Below are positions 50,102-59,204 of a DNA stretch of 64,000 bases, in pieces. The position numbers were made by a program, and so were the translations under genes. How positions within the stretch are numbered: the stretch's first letter is position 1; each line of letters starts with the position of its first letter. The stretch is from Algorimicrobium hallyeonense (GTDB lineage Bacteria > Bacteroidota > Bacteroidia > Flavobacteriales > Flavobacteriaceae): positions 434,001-498,000 of the forward strand of contig NZ_JBHSLA010000003.1 of assembly GCF_042657385.1 (NCBI RefSeq), written 5' to 3'. Under the pieces are notes generated by a model. The model saw only the letters and a program-made list of their open reading frames with translations. It was not told where the DNA came from and did no database searches.

Positions 50102-50401
50102 ATGACAATAAACTTTCAATACGTTAACCTAGATACAAGTGAAGCTTTGACTGCCTTTACTAAAGAAAAATTACAATCGCTTATAAAAAAATACGATTGG
50201 TTAATTAATTGCGATGTTCAATTTAAAAAAGAAAACAGCACCAAAGAAGAAGGCTATATTTGTAGTATGGAATTAAGTTTGCCAGGACCTCGAATTTATG
50301 CTATTTCAAATGAAAAGAATTTTGAAGCATCTGTAAAAGAAACCATCAGCGATTTAGAGAAACAACTTAAAAAACGGAAACACACCTTTTCTGTTAAATA
50401 A
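50102..50401 (+). CDS. ribosome hibernation-promoting factor HPF/RaiA (short form)
   Basis: A 99-residue protein with the HPF/YfiA beta-alpha-beta-beta-beta-alpha fold: MTINFQYVNLDTSEALTAFT (first strand and helix), YDWLINCDVQFKKENSTKEE, then MELSLPGPRIYAISNEKNFEASVKETI and a basic end (KQLKKRKHTF). It binds the 30S decoding region in stationary phase and inactivates ribosomes. It is the short type without the dimerising C-terminal domain. Converges with rlmH across nine bases. Confidence 0.88.
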   Translation: MTINFQYVNLDTSEALTAFTKEKLQSLIKKYDWLINCDVQFKKENSTKEEGYICSMELSLPGPRIYAISNEKNFEASVKETISDLEKQLKKRKHTFSVK

Positions 50402-50409
50402 CAAACATC

Positions 50410-50883
50410 TTACCTATGGTGATACGGTTCGTTTTTTAATATGGTAAATGCACGATATAACTGCTCTACCATAAACAACCGTATCATCTGGTGAGAAAAT
50501 GTCATTTTGGATAATGACAACTTACCTTGAGCCTTTGCATATACTGCTTCCGAAAATCCATAAGGGCCACCAATAACAAAAACCAATTGCTTTATTCCAG
50601 AATTCATATACTTCTGCACGTATTCTGAAAAGGCAACGGAATGCATTTGCTTCCCATTTTCATCTAATAAAATAAGTGTGTCTGTAGGGTTGAGTTTGGA
50701 GAGAATCAGTTGGCCTTCCTTGTCTTTTTGTTGGGCTTCACTTAAATTCTTTACCTTTTTTAAATCTGGAATTATTTCAAATTCAAACTTGATATAATGA
50801 GATAGTCGCTTTTGGTAATCATCTATCAAGATTTGTAGTTGTTTATTGTCGGTTTTGCCTATGGCAAGAAGTTTTATAGTCAT
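50410..50883 (-). CDS. rlmH: 23S rRNA (pseudouridine1915-N3)-methyltransferase
   Basis: A 157-residue SPOUT enzyme that methylates pseudouridine 1915 in helix 69 of 23S rRNA. The conserved core is intact: the start IKLLAIGKTDNKQLQ, DTLILLDENGKQMHS, then FVIGGPYGFSEAVYA with the SAM-binding knot and the C-terminal LSLSKMTFSHQMIRLFMVEQ followed by LYRAFTILKNEPYHH. Length is exactly typical. Confidence 0.95.
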   Translation of the reverse strand: MTIKLLAIGKTDNKQLQILIDDYQKRLSHYIKFEFEIIPDLKKVKNLSEAQQKDKEGQLILSKLNPTDTLILLDENGKQMHSVAFSEYVQKYMNSGIKQLVFVIGGPYGFSEAVYAKAQGKLSLSKMTFSHQMIRLFMVEQLYRAFTILKNEPYHHR

Positions 50884-50942
50884 GTGCGATTTAAAGAATA
50901 TTTTCGGTGATTAAATAATTTAATTTCGTGCTGGTGAATGAC

Positions 50943-51773
50943 TTAAAAGCAATGGGCTTTATGACTGTAATAGAGTTCATGTTGAAAAATTCCAGACCCC
51001 TTAAATCGTTCTGTGGTTAAAGTCTTTTGCCAATCCTTTTTATATTTGGACCAATTATCTGTTTCTAATAGTTTATTAGCGGATCTGTCCGGAAAATGTG
51101 TGCCAATCAAGAAATATTCGCCATCAGGTTTTATAAAAACAGTACTATAGTGACTCCTAATTTTGAAGAAGTTGTTTTTAAAAAAGCCGTTATCTGCAAT
51201 CCAATTAAAATTGGTGTACGTATTGGCTAATCCATTGCTTTCATCTACTAAATAAAAGATTTCAGAATTAAAACGTTTTTCAAATTTCTTTTTACATTTT
51301 TTACTTCTCTTAATAAAATCCTTCCGATCTTTAATATACGATTTTTCTGTCAGCTTAGAATGTCTAGAGTTTATTGATTTGGTAGAGTCTAGGTTAAGAT
51401 CATGGACTATTCGCATGTGTCTATTATAATTAGCCAATGCTTTTTCAAAAGGCAATATTGAATCATAGAACTTAACAATAAGCGTTTTATTAGGCTTTAT
51501 AATTTTTTTAGAATCACGCATTAATAACTTTCTTATTTGTGTGTAGGCCGTTGGGTCTATTTTTCCGAAGTGGAATTTAGGAAGCACTTTATTGATTTTT
51601 AAAGTATCTAAATCATATTGAATACATTTGAAAGCTTGCAAACTACATTTTTTTGAGTATGTTAAGACGTCTATCTCTTTCATATTCTCATCCATGTATA
51701 TTTCTTTTTGTGAATATACATGAAGACCAATAAAAATAGTAAACAGTGTAAAAGCTAATTTTTTTATGTTCAT
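50943..51773 (-). CDS. secreted protein of unknown function
   Basis: A 276-residue protein with a signal peptide (ending HVYSQ), rich in lysine and tyrosine. It has a helical middle (RDSKKIIKPNKTLIVKFYDS, SYIKDRKDFIKRSKKCKKKF) and an aromatic C-terminus (STVFIKPDGEYFLIGTHF, GIFQHELYYSHKAHCF). It has no lipobox or T9SS domain. I do not recognise it; the terminal domain resembles small thioredoxin-like or deacylase fragments too weakly to use. Divergent from nadC. Confidence 0.55.
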   Translation of the reverse strand: MNIKKLAFTLFTIFIGLHVYSQKEIYMDENMKEIDVLTYSKKCSLQAFKCIQYDLDTLKINKVLPKFHFGKIDPTAYTQIRKLLMRDSKKIIKPNKTLIVKFYDSILPFEKALANYNRHMRIVHDLNLDSTKSINSRHSKLTEKSYIKDRKDFIKRSKKCKKKFEKRFNSEIFYLVDESNGLANTYTNFNWIADNGFFKNNFFKIRSHYSTVFIKPDGEYFLIGTHFPDRSANKLLETDNWSKYKKDWQKTLTTERFKGSGIFQHELYYSHKAHCF

Positions 51774-51827
51774 AAGTAGGGTTTAATTAAAAATGCTATA
51801 TTTTCGTAGTGTCTAAAATAACAAAAA

Positions 51828-52685
51828 ATGATAACCCAAGACCAATTTAATACAGAAATAGACTTAATAATAACCAATGCCATCCGTGAAGACGTTGGTG
51901 ATGGTGATCATAGCTCATTAGCCTGCATTCCTGCAGAAGCAACGGGAAAAGCCAAGTTACTAGTAAAAGATAAGGGTATTATTGCTGGTGTAGAATTTGC
52001 AAAACAAGTATTTGCCTATATTGATAAAGACCTAAAGGTAGAAACACACATTAAAGATGGTAGCCCCGTTAATTATGGCGACATTGTTTTTTATGTGGAA
52101 GGATCTTCACAGTCTATATTAAAAGCCGAACGATTAGTTTTAAATGCCATGCAACGCATGAGTGCTATTGCAACAAAAACCAAGCAATTTGTAGATTTGC
52201 TAGAAGGCACTGGCACCAAAGTTTTAGATACCCGAAAAACAACACCTGGTATTCGCGCACTAGAAAAATGGGCTGTAAAAATTGGAGGTGGTGAAAATCA
52301 TCGGTTTGCCTTGTATGATATGATTATGCTTAAAGATAATCACATAGATTTTGCAGGAGGTATTACTAAAGCCATTGAAAAAACCAAGCAATATTTAAAA
52401 GATACCAATCGCGATTTAAAAATTATTGTGGAAGCTAGAAATTTGGATGAAATACGAGAAATTTTAAAAACTGAAGGTGTGTATCGTATTTTAATAGACA
52501 ACTTTAATTATCAAGATACCAAAAAGGCTGTGGCGCTAATTGGCAACACATGTTTAACAGAAAGTTCTGGTGGTATTAATGAGCAGACCATTAGAAACTA
52601 TGCCGAATGTGGCGTTAATTATATTTCATCAGGTGCCTTAACGCATTCCGTTTATAATATGGATTTAAGCTTAAAGGCTGTTTAA
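51828..52685 (+). CDS. nadC: nicotinate-nucleotide pyrophosphorylase (carboxylating)
   Basis: A 285-residue quinolinate phosphoribosyltransferase. It joins quinolinate and PRPP to give nicotinate mononucleotide, CO2 and pyrophosphate in NAD synthesis. Motifs: EDVGDGDHSSLACIPAEATG, the catalytic-loop RKTTPGIRALEKWAVKIGGGE, MIMLKDNHIDFAGGI, EARNLDEIREIL and SSGGINEQTIRNYAECGVN. Complete and of normal length. First of a nadC, YihY, priA series read in the same direction with small gaps. Confidence 0.95.
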   Translation: MITQDQFNTEIDLIITNAIREDVGDGDHSSLACIPAEATGKAKLLVKDKGIIAGVEFAKQVFAYIDKDLKVETHIKDGSPVNYGDIVFYVEGSSQSILKAERLVLNAMQRMSAIATKTKQFVDLLEGTGTKVLDTRKTTPGIRALEKWAVKIGGGENHRFALYDMIMLKDNHIDFAGGITKAIEKTKQYLKDTNRDLKIIVEARNLDEIREILKTEGVYRILIDNFNYQDTKKAVALIGNTCLTESSGGINEQTIRNYAECGVNYISSGALTHSVYNMDLSLKAV

Positions 52686-52722
52686 TTTACTGTAAAACGC
52701 TCTAAATAAAATTGAACCCTAA

Positions 52723-53652
52723 ATGTCAAAACCTGTAGAAGATAAATTGGCCAATATACCTATTGTCAATCTGTTGGTTAAATTTTTAAAGAAATTCAAG
52801 CTGCCAGGGTTGGAAGGTTTGTCCTTGTATGATTTAATGGAACTCTACACAATTGGTATTGTTAAAGGTGCCCTAACCACACGAGCCAGTGCCATTGCTT
52901 TCAACTTTTTTACGGCTATTTTTCCGTTTCTATTATTTGTATTGATTGTTATTCCTTACATACCTATAGACGATTTTAAAATAGAATTTCAACGGTTTCT
53001 AAATTCGTTTTTACCACCAAGTACATCCGATTTTTTCTTTGCTAATATTTTTGAAAACATTGATAGTACAGAACGTGGTGGGTTTTTATCATCCGTTTTT
53101 TTAGTGTCTATTGCTTTAATGGCCAATGGAATTAATGCCGTTTTTGCTGGTTTTGAAAGCTCCTATCATGAACAATTAAGCCGAAATATTTTTAAACAAT
53201 ATATGTATGCCTTGGGAGTCGCGTTAATTCTTGCGTTTCTTTCCATTCTTACCGTCGCATTTTTTGGGTATTTTCAAATTTATATAATAGGTAATTTACA
53301 AGCTTATGGTTATGTGGATGCAGAAAGTACTGTTATTTGGGTGCCTATTGTTAAATATGTGTTTTTTGTAATCATGATTTATTTAGCAGTGGCCACCTTG
53401 TATTATTTTGGGACCAGGGAAGGGAAGGAGTCTAGGTTCTTTTCCATTGGTGCTTTATTTACAACTTTATTGATAATTGTAACCTCTTATTTTTTCGGGT
53501 TATATATCACTAATTTCTCACAATATAATAAGCTTTACGGCTCCATTGGTGCACTTTTAATATTGCTTTTTTACCTGTGGCTAAATAGTAATATTCTACT
53601 CATGGGCTATGAATTAAATGCCTCCTTGAATCGTTTAAGAAAAGGGTTTTAA
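52723..53652 (+). CDS. YihY/BrkB-family inner-membrane protein
   Basis: A 309-residue membrane protein with six helices. The opening FKLPGLEGLSLYDLMELYTI precedes the first helix, and the typical RASAIAFNFFTAIFPFLLFVL block follows. Later helices carry FGYFQIYIIGNL and YLWLNSNILLMGYELNASLN, the family end motif. YihY/BrkB proteins are widespread membrane proteins without a proved role (early reports of a ribonuclease BN identity are incorrect). The priA start follows two bases after its stop. Confidence 0.9.
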   Translation: MSKPVEDKLANIPIVNLLVKFLKKFKLPGLEGLSLYDLMELYTIGIVKGALTTRASAIAFNFFTAIFPFLLFVLIVIPYIPIDDFKIEFQRFLNSFLPPSTSDFFFANIFENIDSTERGGFLSSVFLVSIALMANGINAVFAGFESSYHEQLSRNIFKQYMYALGVALILAFLSILTVAFFGYFQIYIIGNLQAYGYVDAESTVIWVPIVKYVFFVIMIYLAVATLYYFGTREGKESRFFSIGALFTTLLIIVTSYFFGLYITNFSQYNKLYGSIGALLILLFYLWLNSNILLMGYELNASLNRLRKGF

Positions 53653-53653
53653 T

Positions 53654-56110
53654 ATGAAGGATTTTTTTATAGACGTTATATTGCCTATTCCGCTTGAAAA
53701 GAGCTTTACGTATCGTATAACAATTGCCGAATCAGAATTTATTAAGCCTGGTATGCGTGTGTCTGTTCCTTTTGGAAAAAGTAAAATTTACACCGGAATT
53801 GTTCAAGCTATCCATACCAACGAACCATTAATTTATGAAGCGAAAGATATTCATCAAATTTTAGACGAAACACCAATTGTTACTCAAGCGCAATTCCGTT
53901 TATGGGAATGGATGTCCCACTATTATATGTGCACAGTGGGCGATGTGATGCGAGCTGCCCTTCCGGGTGCTTTTATTTTAGATAGTGAAACCATTATTTC
54001 CAAAAATATGACTTTGGAAATTAATGAGGCCGATTTAAAGGATGACGAATTCCTGATCTACGAAGCATTACAGCATCAAACCTCACTAAAAATACAAGAC
54101 ATTAGTAATATTGTCGATAAAAAAAATGTGCTTCCATTAGTGAAACGCTTGTTAGAAAAAGAAGCGATTTCAGTTCATGAAGAAATTTTCGATAAATATA
54201 AACCTAAATTGGTCCGTTATGTGAAACTTAAAAATACGTTTCATTCCCAAACTGCTTTACAGGAGTTATTAGAAGAATTAAGTCGCGCGCCCAAACAACG
54301 CGATGTAGTAATGACCCTGTTTTCATTAACCGCTAAATCGAAAAAACCCATTCCAGTTTCCGATTTAACCACCGCTAGCAACAGCTCATCAGCCATTGTA
54401 AAGTCGTTGATAGATAAGGAGATTCTGGAGGAGTATTTTGTACAAAGAGACCGTGTGCAATATGACGATCAGGAAACGGAAGGTTCCAAGAATTTAAACG
54501 AGGCACAAGACGTGGCTATGAAAGATATTTTAGAATCCTTCCAAAGTCAGAATATTGTTTTGCTACATGGCGTAACATCATCTGGGAAAACAGAAATTTA
54601 TGTCAAGCTTATTGAAAATGCATTACAGCAAGGAAAACAGGTTTTGTATTTATTGCCGGAAATTGCGCTTACCACGCAATTAGTATCTAGATTACAGAAT
54701 TATTTTGGCGAGCAAGTGGCTGTTTACCATTCTAAATATTCCAGCAACGAACGTGTTGAGGTTTGGAATCAGGTTTTAAGTAACTCCCCAAAAGCCCAAG
54801 TTATTTTGGGTGCGCGATCGTCTGTGTTGTTACCTTTTCACGATTTAGGTTTAATAATTGTGGATGAAGAGCACGAACAGTCCTACAAACAATTTGATCC
54901 TGCACCACGATATCATGCCCGGGATACCGCAATTGTTTTAGCAAGTGTTTTCAAAACCAAAACATTATTAGGTTCAGCAACACCAAGCTTGGAAAGCTAT
55001 TTTAATGCGCAACAGCAAAAATATGGATTGGTAGAATTAACCACCCGTTTTAATGATGTCTTGATGCCTGATATTGAATTGGTAGATATAAAGGACAAGC
55101 AGAAGCGCAAACGGATGAAAGGCCATTTCAGTGATCGGTTAATAGAAGAAATGACAGAAACTTTAGAGGATGGTCATCAAATTATCTTATTTCAAAACCG
55201 GAGAGGGTATTCGCCAATTATTGAATGTGAAACCTGTGGGCATTCGCCGCAATGTCCAAGTTGTGACGTGAGTTTAACCTATCATCAATATCGCGATCAG
55301 TTGCGTTGTCACTATTGCGGGTATCACAGTGTCATGATTAAAAAATGCGGAGCTTGTGGTAGCGTGGAATTAGATAATAAAGGTTTCGGAACCGAACAGG
55401 TAGAGAAGGAGGTAAGCATCCTGTTTCCAAATCATAAAGTAGCGCGTATGGATTTAGACACCACACGAGGTAAGTATGGCTATGAAAAAATTATTACCAC
55501 CTTTGAAAATCAAGAAGTGGATATTTTAGTGGGAACACAAATGCTTACCAAAGGATTAGACTTTAGAAACGTAAAATTAGTTGGTGTTATGAATGCTGAT
55601 AACATGCTTAATTTTCCAGACTTCAGAGCCCATGAACGTAGTTTTCAGTTACTATTGCAGGTTTCAGGACGTGCAGGACGTACAGATAAGCGTGGGAAGG
55701 TATTAATCCAAACCTATAATCCGCATCATAATATTTTGCAACAGGTTTCTACTAATAACTATTTGAAAATGTTTAAAGAGCAGATGGACGACCGCTATAA
55801 TTTTAAATATCCACCGGTTTATCGTTTGATAAAAATCACCCTAAAACACCGTGATTATAATAAGGTGAATGTTGGTGCCGATTGGTATGCTAAATCCTTA
55901 CGACAGGTTTTTAAGCAGTATGTTTTAGGGCCAGAATTTCCGCCAGTTTCTAGAATTAGAAATCAATATCATAAAAATATATTGGTTAAAATTCCGAATA
56001 AGCAATCATTAGCCAAAACAAAAGCGGCTATTTTAAAAATTAACACGAGTTTTTCAAGCGTAAAGGATTTTAGGCCAATTCGCGTCATTCTGAATGTAGA
56101 TAATTATTAG
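53654..56110 (+). CDS. priA: primosomal replication protein N' (PriA helicase)
   Basis: An 818-residue superfamily II helicase that reloads the replisome at stalled forks. The N-terminal DNA-binding domain (1-105) has VPFGKSKIYTGIVQAI. Helicase motifs: LLHGVTSSGKTEIYVKLIE (Walker A), LGARSSVLLPF, IIVDEEHEQSYKQ, LLGSATPSLESY, LFQNRRGYSPIIEC, VGTQMLTKGLDF and VSGRAGR. The zinc domain has the eight cysteines in CETCGHSPQCPSC and CHYCGYHS...KKCGACG. Length is normal for PriA. Start follows YihY by one base; ends at a bidirectional terminator. Confidence 0.96.
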   Translation: MKDFFIDVILPIPLEKSFTYRITIAESEFIKPGMRVSVPFGKSKIYTGIVQAIHTNEPLIYEAKDIHQILDETPIVTQAQFRLWEWMSHYYMCTVGDVMRAALPGAFILDSETIISKNMTLEINEADLKDDEFLIYEALQHQTSLKIQDISNIVDKKNVLPLVKRLLEKEAISVHEEIFDKYKPKLVRYVKLKNTFHSQTALQELLEELSRAPKQRDVVMTLFSLTAKSKKPIPVSDLTTASNSSSAIVKSLIDKEILEEYFVQRDRVQYDDQETEGSKNLNEAQDVAMKDILESFQSQNIVLLHGVTSSGKTEIYVKLIENALQQGKQVLYLLPEIALTTQLVSRLQNYFGEQVAVYHSKYSSNERVEVWNQVLSNSPKAQVILGARSSVLLPFHDLGLIIVDEEHEQSYKQFDPAPRYHARDTAIVLASVFKTKTLLGSATPSLESYFNAQQQKYGLVELTTRFNDVLMPDIELVDIKDKQKRKRMKGHFSDRLIEEMTETLEDGHQIILFQNRRGYSPIIECETCGHSPQCPSCDVSLTYHQYRDQLRCHYCGYHSVMIKKCGACGSVELDNKGFGTEQVEKEVSILFPNHKVARMDLDTTRGKYGYEKIITTFENQEVDILVGTQMLTKGLDFRNVKLVGVMNADNMLNFPDFRAHERSFQLLLQVSGRAGRTDKRGKVLIQTYNPHHNILQQVSTNNYLKMFKEQMDDRYNFKYPPVYRLIKITLKHRDYNKVNVGADWYAKSLRQVFKQYVLGPEFPPVSRIRNQYHKNILVKIPNKQSLAKTKAAILKINTSFSSVKDFRPIRVILNVDNY

Positions 56111-56126
56111 CAGAGCATTACAAAGC

Positions 56127-56160
56127 AAAAAAAATCCTGATGTTTACATCAGGAATTTTA
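56127..56160. terminator. bidirectional terminator between priA and the LytTR gene
   Basis: A perfect 8-bp stem TCCTGATG/CATCAGGA (56135-56142 with 56147-56154), TTTA loop, with A and T runs on both sides. Confidence 0.8.
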
Positions 56161-56856
56161 TTAAATATTGTTTAGTGCATCGACCAATTGGGTCTTTTTA
56201 TTTCGACTTAAAGGAATTTCATAAGCGCCAACTTCCACGTTTTTACTATTAAAACGGTCCACTTTATCTAAATTCACGATATACGATTTATGAATACGTA
56301 AAAATTTCCCTTCAGGAAGTTCGTGTTCAAAAGCTTTCATCGTAGAAAGGACAACAAGGCTGGTTTCTTCGGTAACTAATTTTACATAATCGCCAAGTGC
56401 TTCAATCCATTTAATGTCTTTAATATAAACTTTACGTTTTTTTAGGTTACTTTTCACAAAAATGTGTTCACCTTCCGTTTCGTTAAAATCTAATTTAAGT
56501 TTATGCTGTTCAACGGCTTTATCAACAGCTGTGTTAAAGCGCTCTCGTGTAATAGGTTTGTGTAAATAATCCGTTGCATCGTAATTAAATGCTTTAAAGG
56601 CGTATTCCGTTTTACCAGTTACAAAAATAATTTGGGGTTTGTTGTTTAATACATCCAACAATTCAAAACCATTTAATACAGGCATTTCAATATCCAAGAA
56701 AATTAAGTCTACTTTATGGGTATTTAATCCGTTTTTGGTTTCCAACGCACTATTGTATTCGGCAATTAAATTAAGAGATGGGTGATTTTCAATTAATTTA
56801 ACAATCGAGAGACGTTGTATCGCGGAGTCGTCAACTACTACACAGTTTAATGTCAT
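56161..56856 (-). CDS. LytTR-family response regulator
   Basis: About 231 residues from the ATG at 56856; an upstream in-frame ATG adds 14 residues of unlikely coding before the receiver strand. The receiver domain (1-115) has VVVDDSAIQRL (acid pocket), the phosphoacceptor in LIFLDIEMPVLNGFELL (D near 53) and the FVTGK and HKPI switch positions. The LytTR DNA-binding domain (about 130-231) has IKWIEALGDYVKL and FLRIHKSYIVNLDKVDRF. Its histidine kinase partner is not adjacent, so it is an orphan in this window. Confidence 0.92.
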   Translation of the reverse strand: MTLNCVVVDDSAIQRLSIVKLIENHPSLNLIAEYNSALETKNGLNTHKVDLIFLDIEMPVLNGFELLDVLNNKPQIIFVTGKTEYAFKAFNYDATDYLHKPITRERFNTAVDKAVEQHKLKLDFNETEGEHIFVKSNLKKRKVYIKDIKWIEALGDYVKLVTEETSLVVLSTMKAFEHELPEGKFLRIHKSYIVNLDKVDRFNSKNVEVGAYEIPLSRNKKTQLVDALNNI

Positions 56857-57004
56857 AACATTATGTTTATTTCGGTTAAGATATCGACAATAGTACAAAA
56901 AATTCGGTTAAAAACCAAATAACACCGATAAAACGTTTAATTTAACATTTCATTAACAGGAATTCGTTTAAATAATTAAAATATGAATATACTTTGAAAT
57001 TATG

Positions 57005-57035
57005 TTGTAATATATGAAATAAATAATTACTTTTG
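57005..57035 (+). promoter_or_regulatory. promoter of the rpsF-rpsR-rplI operon
   Basis: TTG at 57005-57007 and TACTTTTG at 57028-57035 (TAnnTTTG) are separated by 20 bases, an ideal Bacteroidota promoter. The leader to the ATG at 57068 is about 25-30 bases. Confidence 0.7.
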
Positions 57036-57067
57036 CACCCATTTTTAACTATAAAATTTAGATTTTT

Positions 57068-57406
57068 ATGAATCATTATGAAACTGTTTTCATCTTAAAT
57101 CCCGTTTTATCTGAAGTTCAGATAAAGGAAACAGTACAGAAATACGAAGATTTTCTTGTTTCTAAAGGAGCGAAGATGATATCCAAAGAGGATTGGGGCT
57201 TAAAAAAATTAGCCTACCCAATTCAAAACAAAAAAAGTGGTTTTTATCACTTATTCGAATATCAAGTTGATGGCGAAGTTATCAATCCATTAGAAGTAGA
57301 GTTTAGACGTGATGAGCGTTTTATGCGTTACTTAACGGTAGCTTTAGATAAGCATGCTGTAGCTTGGGCAGAAAGAAGAAGAGTTAAACTTAAAGAAAAA
57401 GCGTAA
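57068..57406 (+). CDS. rpsF: 30S ribosomal protein bS6
   Basis: A 112-residue bS6 with the typical opening MNHYETVFILNPVLSEVQIK and the DWGLKKLAYPIQNKKSGFYH core, then RRDERFMRYLTVAL. First gene of the rpsF-rpsR-rplI operon; a strong Bacteroidota promoter (TTG, 20 bases, TACTTTTG) lies just upstream at 57005-57035. bS6 binds bS18 and 16S rRNA in the platform of the small subunit. In other bacteria bS6-bS18 represses its own message; no obvious RNA mimic is seen in the short leader. Confidence 0.97.
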   Translation: MNHYETVFILNPVLSEVQIKETVQKYEDFLVSKGAKMISKEDWGLKKLAYPIQNKKSGFYHLFEYQVDGEVINPLEVEFRRDERFMRYLTVALDKHAVAWAERRRVKLKEKA

Positions 57407-57408
57407 TT

Positions 57409-57705
57409 ATGTCATCTATAGAGCAACAAGCAAAAGGAAAAAAAGACGGTGAAATTAGATATTTAACACCGTTAAATATAGACACCAACAAAGCGAAAAA
57501 ATACTGTCGTTTTAAGAAATCTGGTATCAAGTATGTGGATTATAAAAATCCAGACTGGTTATTAGGATTTGTAAATGAACAAGGTAAAATTTTACCAAGA
57601 CGTTTAACAGGAACTTCTTTAAAATACCAAAGAAAAGTATCTGTGGCTGTAAAAAGAGCACGTCATTTAGCATTAATGCCATACGTGGCCGATTTATTAA
57701 AATAA
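57409..57705 (+). CDS. rpsR: 30S ribosomal protein bS18
   Basis: A 98-residue bS18. The conserved core is NKAKKYCRFKKSGIKYVDYK, KILPRRLTGTSLKYQRKVSV and VKRARHLALMPYVADLLK. The N-terminus (SSIEQQAKGKKDGEIRYL) is the longer Bacteroidota type; relevant because the Bacteroidota bS6/bS18/bS21 neighbourhood is known to sequester the anti-Shine-Dalgarno, in line with the absence of Shine-Dalgarno boxes here. Two bases after rpsF. Confidence 0.97.
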   Translation: MSSIEQQAKGKKDGEIRYLTPLNIDTNKAKKYCRFKKSGIKYVDYKNPDWLLGFVNEQGKILPRRLTGTSLKYQRKVSVAVKRARHLALMPYVADLLK

Positions 57706-57718
57706 AACACTCATAACA

Positions 57719-58180
57719 ATGGAACTTATATTAAAACAAGACGTTGAAAATCTAGGATTTAAAGACGATGTTGTAACTGTAAAGAATGGTTATGGGAGAA
57801 ATTATTTAATTCCTCATGGTCAAGCTATTTTAGCAACTGCTTCTGCAAAGAAAGTATTAGCTGAAAATTTAAAGCAACGTGCATTTAAAGACAAGAAAAT
57901 TATTGATGACGCTACTAAAATTGCTGAAGCTATCAAATCTTTAGAGATTAAGATTACGGCTAAAGCTACAGAAGGTGCATCAGCTGGTGATAAATTATTT
58001 GGTTCAATTACCAAAGCAGATTTAGTTGAAGCTTTTGAAAAAGAAGGACACACTATTGATAAGAAATTTATTACTATCACTGGTGGTAGTATTAAGCGTT
58101 TAGGTCAATATGATGCGGTTATTCGTTTACATAGAGAAGTAACTGTAGAATTGCCATTCGAGGTTATTGCACAAGCGTAA
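57719..58180 (+). CDS. rplI: 50S ribosomal protein bL9
   Basis: A 153-residue bL9 with N-terminal domain MELILKQDVENLGFKDDVVT, VKNGYGRNYLIPHGQAILAT, a long central helix and a C-terminal KLFGSITKADLVEAF domain. It binds 23S rRNA domain V near the L1 stalk. Last gene of the ribosomal operon; closed by a strong terminator. Confidence 0.97.
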   Translation: MELILKQDVENLGFKDDVVTVKNGYGRNYLIPHGQAILATASAKKVLAENLKQRAFKDKKIIDDATKIAEAIKSLEIKITAKATEGASAGDKLFGSITKADLVEAFEKEGHTIDKKFITITGGSIKRLGQYDAVIRLHREVTVELPFEVIAQA

Positions 58181-58203
58181 TTTAACACTTTGCATAGTAT
58201 AAT

Positions 58204-58238
58204 AAAAACCGTTTAGAATGGCTCTAAACGGTTTTTTT
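58204..58238 (+). terminator. terminator of the rpsF-rpsR-rplI operon
   Basis: A 14-bp perfect stem (58204-58217 with 58223-58236), 5-base loop and a T run. It overlaps the possible upstream start of the next gene, which supports the later start at 58279. Confidence 0.9.
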
Positions 58239-58278
58239 AATGGCCATTTTTAAAGATTATTACCCGAAACCTGTTACC

Positions 58279-59181
58279 ATGAGATTATCAATCATACTCG
58301 TTTTTTTCGTCCTTTTTTCATGTAAGGATAAAACAAAGGAACCAAATCAATCCCTTCCAACTAAAGAAGCGGTTGGTTCTACTTTAAGTCCTTCTGCTTT
58401 AATAAAAGCCTTTCAATACCAACCCCAAGCATCACCTTTAATAAGTGTGCATAGAGGTGGCGTTGGATTGGCTAATTATCCCGAAAACTGTTTAGAAACT
58501 ATTAAATATGTAAATGATAGTATAGCAGCCGTTTTTGAAATTGATGTGGCTAAAACTAAAGATGGCATCTTGGTTTTAATGCATGACCATACATTGGATC
58601 GTACAACCACAGGAACTGATAAATTAACAAACTATACGTTTAATGAGCTTCAAGCCTTTTATTTAATTGATGACTTTGGAACTCGCACCAATTTTAGAAT
58701 CCCAAAATTTACAGAAGTTCTTAAATGGTCCAAAGCTAATAATGCCATATTAACCATTGATATTAAGAAAAGTGTCGATGTGGCGGAGGTTATTCAAGCC
58801 ATTCGCGAAAATAACGCTGAAGATATTTCTATAATTATCACGTATGATATGGAACAAGCTAATAAAGCATATCAACTAGCACCCGATTTATTATTGTCTG
58901 TTTCTGCTAGGAATCAACAAGAATTAAATTGGTTATTAGAATCTGAAATTCCTACACATAATATGATTGCTTTTACGGGAACCATATTATCTGATACCAC
59001 CTTATACAATAAGTTGCATAAAAAAGGAATTAAAACCATGTTAGGAACGTTGGGTAACTTGGATAAGCAAGCGGAAACCAAAGGCGACTCTCTTTATTTG
59101 AAATGGCAAAAGTTAGGTATTGATGTCTTTGCAACCGATAGACCATTTGAAGCTGCCAACGCCTTGAATATTTTAAAATAA
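58279..59181 (+). CDS. glycerophosphodiester phosphodiesterase lipoprotein
   Basis: About 300 residues from the ATG at 58279 (an ATG at 58240 lies against the terminator stem and would precede the signal). Lipobox VLFSC. The GDPD barrel starts at about residue 65: ISVHRGGVGLANYPENCLET (catalytic H and R), VFEIDVAKTKDGILVLMHDH (metal-binding E and D, general-base H), TLDRTTTGTDKL and later LTIDIKK. It cleaves glycerophosphodiesters to glycerol-3-phosphate and an alcohol. Surface- or periplasm-anchored. Substrate range unknown. Confidence 0.9.
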   Translation: MRLSIILVFFVLFSCKDKTKEPNQSLPTKEAVGSTLSPSALIKAFQYQPQASPLISVHRGGVGLANYPENCLETIKYVNDSIAAVFEIDVAKTKDGILVLMHDHTLDRTTTGTDKLTNYTFNELQAFYLIDDFGTRTNFRIPKFTEVLKWSKANNAILTIDIKKSVDVAEVIQAIRENNAEDISIIITYDMEQANKAYQLAPDLLLSVSARNQQELNWLLESEIPTHNMIAFTGTILSDTTLYNKLHKKGIKTMLGTLGNLDKQAETKGDSLYLKWQKLGIDVFATDRPFEAANALNILK

Positions 59182-59204
59182 TAGCATAATAAATAATTAG
59201 TACC

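Noticed and set aside
57068..58180. Leader RNA autoregulation of rpsF
   Set aside because: The leader is only about 25-30 bases and shows no structure mimicking the bS6-bS18 site.
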